A DNA stretch of 64,000 nt from Todiramphus chloris collaris (Eukaryota; Chordata; Aves; Coraciiformes; Alcedinidae), in contig JANVCC010000011.1 in the NCBI GenBank assembly GCA_025345505.1, positions 7,194,767 through 7,258,766 of the forward strand, in the 5' to 3' direction. Each line of letters begins with the position of its first letter. Position 1 is the stretch's first letter. The position numbers were made by a program, and so were the translations under genes. A model generated the notes under the pieces. The model did no database searches. It worked only from the letters and a program-made list of their open reading frames with translations, and had not been told where the DNA came from. Shown here in pieces: positions 1 to 14,160 of the stretch.

Positions 1-474
1 TCTTGGTAAAACTAAAAGTGATTCTTAATTTACAGAGGAAGGCAAGTGGTGTAGTTTAGGTCCAGAATTTTACCTGATCTTAAAACTATTGCAGTCAGGT
101 GAAAATGCCTCCTTTGTTTCTAAATTGCATCACTGATTTATCTCAAAAGAGCCAATGCCCATTCATTATTTAAAATTACAATGGTTTTACACAGATGTGG
201 TTGCAAAATAAGGCATTCCTTAGGAAAAGAAAATGCATATTAATTCAGAAATCACATTCCAGGGCTGTAAATCCCACTGACAATACATGTAACAGACAAG
301 GAAAATAAGGTGGCAGTACCAGTGTCTACTGCGCCGTGAGGAGCCGCGGGGTGTGGTGGTCAGTATCTGCCAAGTGGAAAATGACAAAACCAGCAGAGGA
401 AGGAATGAAATGTTCCAGCCTCTGAGATGGTGCTGGAAACAGCAGACAGTTACAAAAATAAAAAAGCCAAGAAC

Positions 475-499
475 AAAACAACAACAACAACAAAAAAAA
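475..499. repeat. (AAC)n microsatellite with A-rich end
   Basis: About five ACA/AAC units run into an A8 tract. It is an ordinary short simple repeat. Confidence 0.85.
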
Positions 500-3400
500 T
501 CCCCCAAAATATACTAAAATTAAATGTTTATTTTTAAAGGGCTTGACGTTGTCGCTTTAGATGGCATTGGGTTGTTTGTCAGGCTGCAATGCCAGCCAAC
601 ATTTCCAGCGTCCTTTAAAAGAGAAGTGACCCCTGAGGTTAGACTGTTACAAAAGAACAATTTTTATGATATTAATAGTATTTTTTTTCCTTGTACTCAG
701 TGAAGAGTGATTTTCCATCAGTCCATCAGACAGCCATGACTGGGACAGTTACATTCAATTTAATGTAGTATTCGAGGCAAATAACTATCTACACAAATTC
801 CATCTCATTTTTACCCTGTATATTTGTGCAGATAATAGTTTGTGATCTAAAGTGAGACCTTGACATGCTAATGGCTTTTTTTTTTGCTTTTGGGGGGCTT
901 TTCTTTGTTAGAATCCATTCAGGTGATGCTGAATGGTGTTCATCACCCTAGGATTTAATGAAAAGATGAACTATATTTGCATTCAACTGAAAAGAGGTGA
1001 GGTAAGCCAGGGAATGGAAATTGCAGTAAGTTGCATGTATTTTACAAAGAAAAGAGAAAAATAAATTAGTGTTTTGTTGGAAGTCTTTGTCAAATAATAT
1101 GAATTGGATTAATTAATAGAATCTTTGTCTTGTAACACTGTAGTCCTACCCCAGCTTTTAGCATATTTTAATTCCCTTTCGTTCAATTTCTTATTGCTGA
1201 ATATGCAGCAATTTTTATTAGATTTACAGAGATGTCATGAAAATTCTACCATTCTGTGCACAAAATCTGCTTCTTCGTCAGCTACTGTAACAGGGATGCC
1301 TTATCACTGTTACTAAAGGTGCTTCATCCTGTAAAACAGCAGTCGTCCAAGTTAGTGTGAATAAAGTTCTGCAAGTTAGTTTGTATGCAATATTTTATTG
1401 CTTGAAATATTGTGCTAGGATTCCTCAAACGGAAATAAAAGTTAAATCAGCAAGAACTTTAAGAGGATTGTACTAGGTTTGTAGTGTTTTTCCACTGCAA
1501 TATGGTCTAAAATACTTGACCTTGTAAAGTCTGAGAAGTTATATATTTTAGGTAATATGTTAGAACTAACACACTATATTATGAATACTTCCTAATGTAA
1601 CTATATACCATTCTCAAACTTCAAGATATTTTATAGATGGATTAATTTTCTTCACTGGAACGACAATTGTGATTGTTTCTCTGATTGAGGTTAAAGAAAC
1701 CCCAGTACTACATCTCAGCAGCTAAACAACAGTTTTGTCTATATTTTCTTGCTTCCAAAATTCACAGTTCTTGTTTTGAGTTATTTTCATGTAATATAAA
1801 GAGAAATAAAAAATTTTTAAATTATTTTTATTCAAATCAATTATATGTAAGAGGAGAAAAAAAAGTTCTAATGTTTTTCCCAATAATAAACAGTTGCTGC
1901 TTGAAAAAATGACTTTTTTGTCTATGTTGTTGTTCATAAGCAACCCGGAGTCATCAGTGAAGTAATACTTAGTGGCAAAGGAACACTAGGAGTGTGACTG
2001 AACATTGCAATTGTATGTATTTTTTACAAAATAAAGTCCTCTAACACAGTGTAAGGGAAGAGGTCATCCCAGAGCAGTTCAGCTGACAACTTCAGCTCTG
2101 CACTTCCACGGGTAATTGCACAATACGGGTTGATGTTATTTAATGTTTCTTTTTTAAACAGGGAAAGCCACATAACCAGCTCTGAAGGCAGTGAAAAGCT
2201 GCGTGCCTCCAGCTCTGCCTGCCGCGTGGGCGGGCAGTTGGGTCTCATGTGACTGAAATGGCAGTGTTTCCTATCACCTGATAGGGCATGGCTATTTATT
2301 TTTTTGATCATATGACGGGTATCTGTTTGATCACGTCAGACTTCTTGCAAAAGAAGTTGATTTTGCAAAGAGGAATGACTACAGGGGAAACTCTCTCAGG
2401 AGATGTTGGGAAGTGGTGCGCCAACCTGAAATACCAAGAGTTCCTTCAGGTAGAGGTTTGGGTGTCCTTAGGGAGACTACACAGGAAGACTGTGCTTGGC
2501 ACTGTGCAGGCATCTCAGGAGATTGTACCAAAAGCATCTGTGTCACCTGTGGTCCCAGGAGGCATGAGCAAATATGCCTGTACCAGGCAATAATTTCCCC
2601 TTTCCTTGAGGTTGTTTGCCTACACTGAGAGTTCATTGCTATCCCTACTGGTCTTACCACCCTGCCATTCCTCTGCAACTTGTGCTCTGCGGCTGTAGTC
2701 CACACTGTGCACCCAGAGCCCCATTCACACAGTCAGACTTCAGCCCTCTGTATCAGTTCCTCACCCATCTTAGTCCTTCATCCCTCCCTCACCTCTCCCC
2801 AGCCCAGTTTCAGCTGTCTCCTGTCCTCCTTTCAGTCATAAGCCCCGTTACAGCCCTTGGGTGTCTCCTTTTGCTTCTCCTCCAGAGCTGCTCATTCATT
2901 GGGCATCCAGGGGAGTGCTACTCCTGCCCGAGGGAGCAGTCAGGCAGGGATGTTCCCCTGTTCACCCCAGATTTTGCTACTACCCTTGGGTTTTGGTCAT
3001 CAGAGGTGCTTTAGGACCAACAGAATTCAACAGTTCTAGGGTTCTCCCTTCCAATTCAAGATATTCTGACCATGACTAAGATGTATATGCAAAATCCCAG
3101 AATAAAGGTTGTGGTCGTTCTTTTATGGGGGGTACTCATTAGTATCCTGTGCTTGCCATCTTTCAGATGATTTTCAGGCTGTGTAAGATTGGTCCTATTG
3201 GAGACTTTCATCACTTACTCCCTGTTCTTGTTGGAGGTTATGACGAAGGTGCTGACATCTGCCACTGAGATCCACTAAAGGAGAGGATATTTTACTTTTT
3301 TTACCAAATTATTTTAGATTTAGCACAAAGCTGAGATTAGCGCAGATTCGTTGGGTTCATGTTTGATAGATGCTTCCACCAGGGAGCACATGAAGGACAT

Positions 3401-4461
3401 TTTGAACTTTCAGAGAACTACTAATAAAAGCAATGAGTGCCTACAATGACACATTTTTATTTTTTATAGATAATACCATTTCACTTCAAGAGAAAGATGA
3501 GTAAAACATCAGAACTCCTTCAGTGTAGATGGAGTGATTTCACTGCTGAAGGTAAAAGCTTGAGCTTCCTAGTATTGTCTCACACCTGGGGCTCCAGAAG
3601 AAATTCAGAAGCTCTGCCTTCTGCAGACAACATCTCTCCAGTCATGGCTATTCTGAGAAAATACAGGTTTCTGGTGTGTGGTCAAGAAGCTCCATATTCC
3701 TCATTGTTTCTCAACCACAAGGAGAACTAAGATGCTTTCCATAATACGGAAAACCTGTTGTCCAAGTAGCTTCCTACATGTCTCATAGCAAACCTGTGAT
3801 CCTTTTACCCCAGCTGTCTTAGATGGGACATTTCTGAGAACTGTCAGTAAGGCTCAAAAATAATTTTCAGTAAAATTGTTGAGTTGTTCCCCTTATTTTT
3901 CAAAATGCAAAATGGGGTTCATTCCAGATGCTTGGTGACATCCAGGCAGAGGTCTGCTATGGTCTGAATAAGCCCTGTGCTTGGCGAGTTAAAAATTCTG
4001 GACAGCTTGTGTGAAAATGCTTTGATTTCCAACACTGCCAGAGGAAAATATTTATGGACAAGAGGTTCTGGAGCAGGTGTGCACTGACAAGTCACAAAAA
4101 GACAAAGCAATCAAATCAGTGATGCTTAAACTGAGCTTTTACTTTGTTTAGGATGTGTTTTTTTCACAGATACTTTTAACATGAAGTGGAGACAGGGCCC
4201 AGGCTCTTTACATCAGCATCAGGGTTATGAATCCTTGCTATGGTGCAGAAGAAAATTGGGACCAGGAAGAGGGCGGTATGTAGCAAAATGTATCTGAGGC
4301 CAGCAAAGTCATTTTGGTGGCCATAGCCTTTATGCCTAAATACTAGTCTGAGGTTTCCATTGCTAGATTTGTGTTTCTAAGCAGTGAGGCTTTCACCAAG
4401 GAGACTGGTATTTCCCTTGCTTCAACCCTTGTTCTGCATCTGGATGAATCCTGCACCGGAG

Positions 4462-4481
4462 GGTACTTGCAGGTACTTGCA
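4462..4481 (+). repeat. Perfect 10-bp tandem duplication
   Basis: GGTACTTGCA occurs twice in direct tandem with no mismatch. This is consistent with a small, recent replication-slippage duplication. No function is implied. Confidence 0.9.
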
Positions 4482-7400
4482 ATTTGGGGGTGGGCATGCA
4501 AACAAATACGTTTTCTCCAACTGCTTTGATACGATGGAAAAATTTGACCTTGAGCTACACAGTTTCATGTGTTTTCATATTATTTAGTAGAAGATCCTGG
4601 ATGTTTTATCCTGTAGATACATTGACAGTAAAATTTGAGCCAAGGATGTTTTATTCCTGATAAGGAGCCTAAAATTGCCATTATCATGGACTGGCAAAAT
4701 CACCCAACACTTCCCCTGCCTTTGGCCATGTTGAAATGGGATCGCTTCACTCAGGACACAGCACCCACCTTTTGCAACTGATGGATTATTTTTTTCCTTC
4801 TCCATCAAAGACGACTTTCATTTTACCAACAGGCTCCTTTGAACGTGGCATGCAGAAACGTGAATTAGAGCCCACTTTGATCTTACAGTCTTTTTTTTTT
4901 CCTGGCGCAGGCCAGCAAGTTTTCCACTTGCTAATTAAAACAGAGAGCGGTCAGAGAATTTTAGATATTAATGCCAAGGCTTTACCCAGGGTGGAAGAAG
5001 CTGGTTGGAAATCCAGGAGGATGATTAATCTTCTCATGCTGATGAAATCCAAGTGATGTTTTTTCCCCTCAGCTGCCACAACGGAGACATAAAAAAAAAG
5101 CTGCTGTGGCTGTTGGAGCAGGAGCTGACAGGACTGTTCCCAGGACTGCTTGAAGGTTACAGAAGGTCTGATCACACAGGGTCTGGGACAAAAGCAAGGC
5201 TTTTTTCTGTGTCTTCCTATTAGTTTAGAGTGAAGACCAGCTTTGCCATTGCAGGCAGTAAAAGCTTGCAAGAAGTGTCGGATTGGGCTGAGGTAAACAG
5301 ATCTGGTGTGCAAGAATCCCGCATTAAAACTCTGCTGCTGGCACCTTTTTTATACAAACATGAAAAGAGTCCCGAACAACCCAGAAGCGTTGTTTTGCTC
5401 ATTGTTCATTGGCTGAAAAAAAATAAAATTCAAACATTTCCAACTCAGGTCACGTGTGATTATTTTCACAAGTGAATTAAACTTCTCAAACTGTCTTGCA
5501 CTGAGATGCTCTCACATCTCCTTGGGCACAAAAATTAGTATCCTGTAAACAATTTGAAAACGAGGCAGAAAGTGACCCCTCATTCACTCATGACATCTTC
5601 TGGGTGGTGCCTGTAGCCCAGTGGGAGAAGACAGCTCTAGGATGACTGTACTGGCTCTACAGAGGCAAGGTCTGGCCTCTTCTACAGCAAGGCAGAGCAG
5701 GTGCTCATTGTCTCCTCCACTGTAAGACCCAGCAGCACCAAATGAACCTGAAGTTTAAACTTAGGCAGATTTAAAACAAATCAAAAAAAGAAACCTCCCC
5801 AACCCACCATGACATGTAACTTAGCTGGAGAACTCCTTGCTGGTGACCATTTACAGGAGTTGAAAAAGAGGCCAAAAGATCAGCTCTAACTACAATCAAA
5901 GCCACCATAGTGGCTCATGCAGTGCAATGTTATGGGCACTTGGACAAACATCACCTCCCAAGACAGCCTGGCCATAGGCCATCAATCCCCCATAGTGGGA
6001 TTGATGGAACACCATCAGCTCACTGCACCTTCTCAGGCACCAAAGTCACCAGCTCTTGTCTCTGGAAGGGGATGGCCTGCAAGCAGTTAAATTTACTATT
6101 TCTCACCAGCTTGGTGAGGTACCACTAGGTGGGGTTCCCCACTTCTAGAAGGTGCTCTGGCTGATGCCATTAGCCCCATCTCTGCTAGTGCCTCCCAAAG
6201 ATGGTTCTGTCCTTGCACTTTTACCTGTTTCCTACATATGTTTCTGTTACCCAGTGCTTTGTATCAGCCCCATTGTGCTGGGAATATTATTTTCCCAGGG
6301 CTAAAAGAATCTACAGGTATCCTGTCCAGGGGTCTCTTATGGAAGTGCACTAGTCCTCTGTGTGGAGGTGATCGCGGCCTCTTGGCTGCAGCCCCAAATT
6401 TATTATTGATGTGGTTTTCCCTGCTTTTGGCCAAGGTGAGTCTGTTGTCAGGGTTGCTTGGATGAGACTTTGCTTGGTCACATTTGAAAGGAGACTATGA
6501 AGCTCTGTCACAACTACTGTTGGGACTGACAACCCAAATGTTTTGCAGTGGCTTATCAAGTTTTGACTTGATTGTATCTTTGAAGGCACATGGCCTTGGT
6601 TTCCCAGCCAACATAACAGGGGTGATGCAGAAATCCAGTTATTTTTTTAAAATGGTTCAGGCAAATCCTCTGCAGGGTAACATTGACAGCAAGGAGATGT
6701 CCTGGAGATCAACCCTCTTTAATCAGGTGGGTTAGTCCCCCAGCTGCAACATTCAGTGAAGTGTAAGCTCTGGCCCTGCTGTTGTTCCCAAAAGCAAATC
6801 AGTATTGCTCATGCAGGGGACAGCAGAGATGTGAAAAAGATGGTATGTGACTTGATAACTCTGCTTCATGCTTGCAGGATTACAAGGAGCAGACTTTCAT
6901 ACATGTTTTTCTGGATGGGACCAGCAGCAGAACACCTTCCATCTGCCCATTCACAGCCTGCTGAAATCAGGGCAGGAAACCAGCAGCCCACAAGAACAAA
7001 CTCCAGATCCTTAAGCCCAAGGCCACTCGCCACTGCAGGCTTCCTCTGATGTTTGGAGACTGTGTCTCAAGAAGCTACTGGAGTCAGCTAAGGACTGGGC
7101 TGAATAGATCAGTTCTGGTGAACTGGACTGTTCCAGAGTCGCTGCTGCTGTCTGAGATATGCCCGATGGCCTCTTGCAATTTGCAATTTACAACATGTAG
7201 AACAAAGCTGCACTGTGAAAAACCTCCTCCTTTGATAGTGCTCTTCACATGTTGGCCTGCCTGGAAACTTGGCTTTGTGCAGTCTCCAATGATCAGCTGC
7301 TTTCTGAGCACAACTTTGGGCTTAATGTTCTCTGCTTTGTAGCTCCGGGTAATAGAGGAGGCCTGAAAAACAGCATTTGCAGTGCTCCTGTGGAAAGCCA

Positions 7401-9999
7401 TATGCTGAAGTCTTGCTTACCCAGCTGGAGTTTCTGATGACCTGTCTGTCTGTCTGTCCCCCTTCACCCTCACCATTCTCATTCAACCTCACAGTAACCT
7501 ACTGCAGCCAAAGAGTATCCTCGTCCCTGCTCCAGGGCATGTAAAATCCAGAGGGTTCATTGGGCGAGCTCACCCTTTTTGCTCAGCTGGGAACGGCAGC
7601 AGTGGAGCTGCCTTTCTCAGCCAAAGATGTGTTTGACCGTAATGCTGACTTTGATCTCTACATAGACAGAGATGCTGGACAGGAATTACTGCTTGCTCCA
7701 GCAATCATAATACCACTCAGCATGGGATTAATTTTTGATTCCATGAATTACTTTGAAATAATTTTGCTTTAATAAGTTGGGGTGGGAGGAGAATATTCTC
7801 ACAGAGATGAGAATGAGTCCAAATAAAACAACATGTGTAGCAATGCAAAGTAATTTTCCTGATAGCCTAGGGGAGTTGGGGCCAGATTTTTGGTCTTTAG
7901 CTCAGCTCAGATCCTTACACCAAACCTTTCTTTGAGCTCTTTATCCTTAAAATTTTTCTGTGCTATGAGTGACCTTTTGCTTACTGTGTTGGGAAATGTT
8001 GCCCAAGACTTGACAATTCAAGCACTTTATGTCATCACATAGAAGAAAGTTTTCCCTGCAGTCCTGTCCTCTCTCTCCTGCAGTAGGTGAGAGCATGGAT
8101 TAGATTCCCAGAGGGCTCAGGAGTCTCATTCTCATTTTTGGTGCTTCAGCCTCAACTCACAATTCTCAATATCTATCCCAGCTGCTGTTTAACTTACCAT
8201 TTGTGTGCTATTTTCAGATGTGAACATCTCTAAGGACCTTCTGTGCCAGTGTTTCTCCTGCACAGACGTCCTTAGCTGTGAAAGTGCTAAGCAGTCTCCT
8301 GTCTCCCACATGTCCGTGGGGGTGAGGATTTCCCTTTGCCAAGGCCAGATCTCTGAGGTACCCAGAAAACTGTACAGAGGGATAGAGGTCTGGCCCATGC
8401 AAAATCCTGGACATGTCCCAGGACCCACTAGCTGTGTGTTGGTTGGTCCTGGCCAATGTATGCCAAGGATCTTGCTAATGAATTAGCACTGAGAGCCTGT
8501 TTGTTCCTGGCCCAGCAATGTCCCCTGGCACTCTTCAGTTTACAGGTACGGCTGCAGCATTGATGCACGGGGAGGGACAGGGCTTCCTGCAGCCCCCCAC
8601 ACTGCCACAGGACTCCTGCTGTGCTTGCTGCAGAGCAGAAAGCAGTGAGAAGGGCTCAGCAGAGAGGCATGGCCACCTTAGCCAGTGGATCTGCAAAGAT
8701 TTTGTTGTGATTTAGAAGGTTAAGTCCTGATGGGACCTGTCAAGGCAAGGTTTTGTCCCTTTGTTTTCACAGGAAGTTTCTGATTCCCAGCCATCACTTA
8801 TTGTTGTTGTAAGAGAGGAAAGTGAGTCATGGAGTTTCCTATTGGCCTGAGGAGATATGCAGAGAAATTACTTGCGAGAGACTCTGCCCAGACAGCCAAG
8901 TGCCTGGCAGCAAGGGAGAAATTGGGCAAAGAGCTCTCAGAGCTGCAAATTAATTGCCTGAACGAGTAACGGATATAAACATTTCCCTTGTGGGCAATCA
9001 TTCTAGGAGGGAGCAGCACTGCTTTGTAAAGGGCTGGGATTAGACAGGGTGATATGGATTTTATAGCTCTAACCTCCATAATTTACTATGTGTATAGAGC
9101 AGGGGAGGAAACCGGATGTGTGCAGAGCAAAGGTGGATGTGCCCGTTTCCTCTCGCTCAGCCCTAAGTCTGCTCTCTGGAAATCACTGTGAATTCACTGG
9201 GAAGTTCAGAAGATCACATGTATTTTGCCAACAGAGCCGTGCTAACCACGGTCCCCAAAGCACACAGGCTGCAGGGAACAGCAGCCAACATGTCCCAGGC
9301 ACGGCCACCCATGGGGGCTGCTGCAACTGGTGTCCTGAGGCAGGAGATGCATCTCAGCCCTCCCTCCTTGGCCAGAGAAGGCCTTCCTAGAGGAGATACC
9401 AAGGGTAGAGGTGCCTTCTGCAACACAGGAGGACTACTTTCTTTTTCCAGAGTGGTAACTTCAGTCTGTGGAGAGGATGTACTTCAGTGGCTGACCACTT
9501 GGGTCTGGTGGTATTTTGACTTACAAGCATCTCTTTCTGCTCTCGTCAACATCCTTTCATTGTTTCTTCTTTAAACATAAGTAAATTTTTTTGTCTTTAA
9601 GCTCAGGAAATGAAGGAGGAATCCAAGTCACTACCGTGTAAGGGAAAACTGCCCCTCCCAACATACATAAGATTTCCAAAAAGCTAATGATGAGCTGGGT
9701 GGGCGTATGTTAAACTCCACAGGAAAGACAGTACATTTTGTGCCAACAAAACCAGAAGGCAATAAAAGTCATGTAGCCTGGCTAGCACTGCAAGTTGCTT
9801 GTAGGCATTTGCTATTTCTAATGTCACTTCTGAACTGGTTGGGGTTCCTCCTCGTGCTGCGGCACATGAAGCAGAGAAAATGCTTTTCCATAGGTTTAAT
9901 TTTAGTGTATGCAGCAGTCTCTGATGTCATGCATGAAAAAGTGGGTCAGCATTTAGGGGGAGGTAGGGGGCGTAGATTTGAGCAGCTCTGTTTCTGTGA

Positions 10000-10273
10000 G
10001 AGAGATGGTAGGGGTTGGAAGGGACCTCTGCAGATCATGGAGTCCAATCCCCCTGCCAACTCAGGAACACCAAGGGCAGGCCACACAGGAACAGATCCAG
10101 GCAGGTCTTGAAAGTCTTTAGAGAAGGAGACTCCACAACCTCCCTGGGCAGCCTGTTCCAGGGCTCTGTCACTTTCACAGTGGAGAAGTTCTTCCTTATG
10201 TTGAGGTGAAAATTCCTGTTTCACCTTGCTACCATTACCTCTCATGCTATCACAGGGCACAACTGAAAAGAGA
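10000..10273 (-). mobile_element. CR1 LINE 3'-end fragment
   Basis: Read on the minus strand this is the 3' end of a CR1 non-LTR retrotransposon. On the plus strand it begins with 'ggtaggggttggaagggac', the reverse complement of the conserved CR1 tail, then the block corresponding to the C-terminal coding region ('acctccctgggcagcctgtt', 'gttcttccttatgttgag') and 'tatcacagggcac'. Similarity stops near 10273, so the copy is 5'-truncated and holds only the last ~270 bp. The terminal ATTCTATG-type repeats are eroded. It has no coding capacity. Confidence 0.9.
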
Positions 10274-13239
10274 CATGAATGTGGCATGGTCTTTTGAGCA
10301 GGCCAGCGGAACTCTGTTCCTACTCTCCTGCCATCCCTGTGTCTGAGAGATGGCCCATTTCTGAGGGAAATCACCCATCTCTCATCCAGACATTCTGGGA
10401 GAAGCTCACCCTTCAAATATACAACATGCCTGCAACTCACCATGGGGTCTGCCCTCTGCTCTCATCTCCTTTTAGATGTTTGCTGCAGTTGTAAGAACTG
10501 AAGAAAATGAAGTCTCTTATCACAGACTTGGTTGCTGATACTCTTCAGTCACACAGTCCCTTACCTACGTGATAGTTATAAACACTTAGATCCAGCCCTG
10601 CTTTCTGCTTGGGCTTTCCCCATGGAAGACGAGAGCTCTTTACTGCATGTGGTTTTCAGATGGCAAGGTGAGAAATACCTCCCTATCATTAAACATGTTT
10701 CCAAAATTCCTTGCCCAGGAATCTTTGTCATCCCTAATTACCCTGATGTCATGAGGTGGCTTAAGTGTATGTAAAAATACACTCACAAGCACATACACAC
10801 AAACAGATGACCACAGTGTGGGGTATAAAAGGTTTTGGACTTTGCTGTCTTTGCTAGTTTTGCTTCATGTCATTTAATGTGATGCTACAGTAAGAAGGGA
10901 CATTTGATTTTCTTTTTTAATCAAGTCTATAAAGAAGCATATTTTTAATAGAGATGAAGTGTTTATGTGTTCCTCTCCCATTGAGGCTTTGTAAAAGTCT
11001 ACTGCTGAGTGTTGATACTGATCTTTTTCTAGTAAAGATACAAACTTTTATTAAGAATATACCATAGGAAATAAAGCCACACAGCTAAATTACATCTGTC
11101 AAATAAATCATGGTCAAACTAATTTCTTACACTAACACATGTTTCCTTGTCCCTCCTGAACAGTCTTTGCCTGGTAAGGTTTTCTTACATGAAGTCCTGC
11201 CCTGCTAAAGTCTTTGAATTCACTGGGGACAAAATTTTATCTTCTGATTTTTCGGTTGTCTCTAGTTGAACAAAGGTACGTTTTGCTCTGGATGAAGCTT
11301 CTCTTGATGGAGCTGCAAAAGTCTTCACACCACCAGGATCTGGATCCCATCCAGTGTATGAGCAGGACCCAAAGCCTACATGTCTCTTTAGAAACTCTCA
11401 CACTCCTTCTGCGATGACCATAAAACCTTCAAGATTTGCAACCCCACAAAAAAGCAGACATCTCGTTTGATATCTGTGCTCATTTTCAAATTACTCGCTT
11501 GATTGCAGTTTATTGATGAGCACAGTTGGAGGGCAAGACAGGGGCTCCCACTGGCATGGTTTCCCCATTCAGTAGCTACTGGGGTGCCAGTGCTGGAGGG
11601 TTTGATCTTGGGGTGTTTTTCAGTTCAGGGAGTGCCACACTTTGTCTCCCTGAGCCCCCTAGATGGAGGTGAGCCCCTGCCGTCCAATTCTGCAAGTTCT
11701 AGGTTGCCTATAGCCGGTATGCACTGACCCAAAGAGCATAACGTCATCATGGGAGGAGGGAGAGAAGTTGTATTTTATTTTAGTGGGATGAATCCTGTCT
11801 GGAGTTCACACGAGAACAGAAGTACCCATGAAATAGGTCTGAGGTCTGAGGCACTTCATTTGTGAGGTTTTGATACTGCCATAGGGACTGTTCCAGCAAA
11901 GCGTGTAAACATAGGCTCGGACCCACCACCATGGACAGCCTGATGCCCATATGCTGAGCCTGAGGTTCCCACCATGGCCTCTCCTGCACTCTGCATAAGC
12001 TAGGCCCTTGGCAGGACATAGCTGTGGTCTGGTCCATCCCTTTGGGTACCAGACACAGCTGGGCCAAGTGGCCTGATTTGCTGAGCAGCTGTGGGTGTAT
12101 GGCCCTGGGTGCACAGAGCCCAGTGGGGACACAACTGGGTGCTGTGATAATGACCCAGAGGGTGGAGGATCTTCTGCAACTTTTGACAGGAGCATCAAAG
12201 ATTACATCTGTCCTGGAGAACGGTCTGCACCCCCAGAGTCAGAGGTGAGCTGGGAGAAGTCACTGGAAAGAGTCTTTGGCAATCTGATTTCTCTGCCTCC
12301 TTTAGGTCTCATGAGCAAAAGGCTTTCACAGACCTGAGTTTACTTTATGGAAAAAGGAACAAAAAAAATCCAAGACCTCCTTCTCCAAATGTCTGGAAGG
12401 TTTCCTTTATGGCTTCCTACAAAATCCAAGGGTGACCTTTTATAAAACTGATAAATAGTGATGATTCCCTGCATCCTAGAGATCAAACTCCTTGAGAAAG
12501 TATCAAGTCAAGTAGCTGACCAGTGAAATACCATGAACTGCTACACTCAATTGGAAATACTTATAAGATTATTTATAACAGTGCAAAGGAGGAAGGAAAT
12601 TAAGAAAGAAGTGGAAATAGCTGACAGAAATGAAATAGTAATAGAGGAATCCTTTGCTCTCTGTTTTTGGAGGGCCAGTCCAGACAGGCCATAAGTGTGC
12701 AAGCTTGCTGGTGACAGAAAGGGGACAAACAGGCGAGGTAAATTGTATTTATGTAGGTGTCGATTAATTTGGACAAATGTTCAGCAGCCCTGACATTGAG
12801 ACGAATCAAACCCTGCAGATGAACTTTTTTTTTTTTTAAGTCACTGAATAGCCAGATTAAAAGTCAATATGGTCTGGAAATAATTGGAAAGATATTATTT
12901 CCTGGTTCCCGTGGGAACGTGAACTGGGATACTCTGTGCCAGTTGCTGTCAGCAGCATCTATTCTGAGAAGACCCTGAGTACCAGGTTACAGCACAGGCT
13001 GGGAGCACTTGGGCTCAAAGAGCAGCTGGGCTGACTTGTGCAAATCAGCCCATTCCAGACATCCTCGCTCCCTGCCCTAGGATGCAGGTGAAAAAGGAGA
13101 AACTCAAGTTAGACCCTGAAGCATCTGTGAAATGCTGTGCCCTGCCAGAAGGCAGAACACCCACCTTTGACTTGAAGAACTGATATATCCTTTTTTTATT
13201 CCTCGCATGGGCATTGCTGTTTGTTGCATTGGCTTTGTT
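10274..13239. other. No gene or repeat recognised
   Basis: Mixed-composition sequence between two CR1 fragments. Overlapping frames exist on both strands, for example 11806-12198 on minus, but none shows a recognisable domain or repeat-protein motif. A T-tract lies near 12826-12838. I see nothing else to support. Confidence 0.5.
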
Positions 13240-13413
13240 TTGAAGTGTTGAGAGGTTGTGGAGTCTCCTTCTCTGGAGAAGGACCTGTCAGGATTCATTT
13301 CTGTGTGATCTGCCCTAGTTTTTTCCTGCTCTGGCAGAAGGGTTGGTCTCGATGATCTTCTGAGGTCCCTTCCAACCCCTAACGTTCTGTGATTGTGTGA
13401 TCCTGTGTTTGAT
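13240..13413 (+). mobile_element. CR1 LINE 3'-end fragment
   Basis: Plus-oriented CR1 tail. It contains 'gagaggttgtggagtctcct' (C-terminal coding region), a degraded 3' UTR, 'gggttggtctcgatgatctt', 'aggtcccttccaaccc' and the terminal pair 'ttctgtgattgtgtgat'. Only about 175 bp survive, so it is strongly 5'-truncated. The tail wording differs somewhat from the copy at 38.6 kb, suggesting another CR1 subfamily. Confidence 0.88.
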
Positions 13414-14160
13414 GTATTTCTCTCTGTAAAGGTTTATGGACTGAATGTTCTTTCTCTGCAGCAGGTGGGAGGGTAACAGAAGGCAGTGGAAGAGCACATC
13501 CCCGAGCTCATGGGGACAGCAGTCCTGCAGAGTCATGAGGCCATGCGAGGCTGCACAAGGCTGTCTGACTTGTGCTGTCTCCTGTTCCTCTTTGTAAGGG
13601 GGTCCAGCTGTCCATTCATTTTTTTCTGCTGAAACAAAATTTTTATAAGCTTTTTTTATTTTTTTTATTTATTTATTTATTATTATTTTCCCCCAGAAGA
13701 TGCTAAGTTTTATCAGAAAACTGGAAATCCAAAAGTTTTTGGTTACTTACTTTTTAAAAAAAGTCAGGCTAGCTACTATAGGTATCTGGGCAAGCAGGAA
13801 CATGTCCACATCATGAAAGGGAAATGATCCAAGTCAATGGCTCTCTATGTGAGGTCTTTGCTCTTCATTCTCCCTGTCCTCCTTGGTTTCTGCTGCATTT
13901 TGGAGCTTGGAGAGATGCATCCTGAGTGATGGTGGGGCCAGGAGGGAGGCTGTTGGGGAGAGGAGAAGGCAGGGAGGCCAGCATATTGAAGAATCTTTGA
14001 AATCTGCTCAGATGATCTATCAGAGTGAGAAAAATGGTGTGTCAGTCACTCTGTTGCCCTTCTGTTTCTCCTGCCAAGCTTTGCCCACCCTAGTCTGCTG
14101 CTTAACCTGCAGTCAAGTTCCTGGTGTTCCCAAGGGAGGGACTGTTCACATCACACCATG
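13414..14160. other. Spacer with (TTTA)n-like tract
   Basis: Sequence between a CR1 tail and an LTR. The only structured part is a T-rich/ATTT simple repeat at 13651-13689. The open frame from 13883 shows no recognisable motif. Confidence 0.5.
13651..13689. repeat. T-rich / (ATTT)n simple repeat
   Basis: Interrupted T tracts grade into ATTT units and then TTA units. Confidence 0.85.

Larger units (their letters stand above)
1..9999. other. No gene or interspersed repeat recognised (unique-looking, AT-rich)
   Basis: Both strands were read for CR1 tails, LTR ends, tRNA boxes and conserved protein motifs and none was found. The open frames here are short (at most about 130 codons), mutually overlapping and without recognisable motifs. 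Visible small structure is an (AAC)n run near 475-499, a perfect 10-bp duplication at 4462-4481, and a short (CTGT)n run near 7442-7457. At about 4890-4918 a T-rich tract followed by CAG resembles a splice acceptor and is followed by an open stretch to 5056, but I recognise no protein there. Diverged repeats or conserved non-coding elements could be present and missed by eye. Confidence 0.5.

Noticed and set aside
4891-5056. Possible exon after a poly-T and 'gcgcag' acceptor-like sequence
   Set aside because: The frame ends in a stop after a short open stretch and the peptide is unrecognised; there is not enough to call an exon.
9946-10443. 165-codon minus-strand frame
   Set aside because: It overlaps the CR1 tail at 10000-10273, and the part outside the repeat has no recognisable motif.
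13104-13298. Minus-strand frame reading 'FSREGDSTTSQHF', also seen in similar form at 32400-32585
   Set aside because: This is the antisense of the CR1 C-terminal region, which explains why it recurs at two loci.
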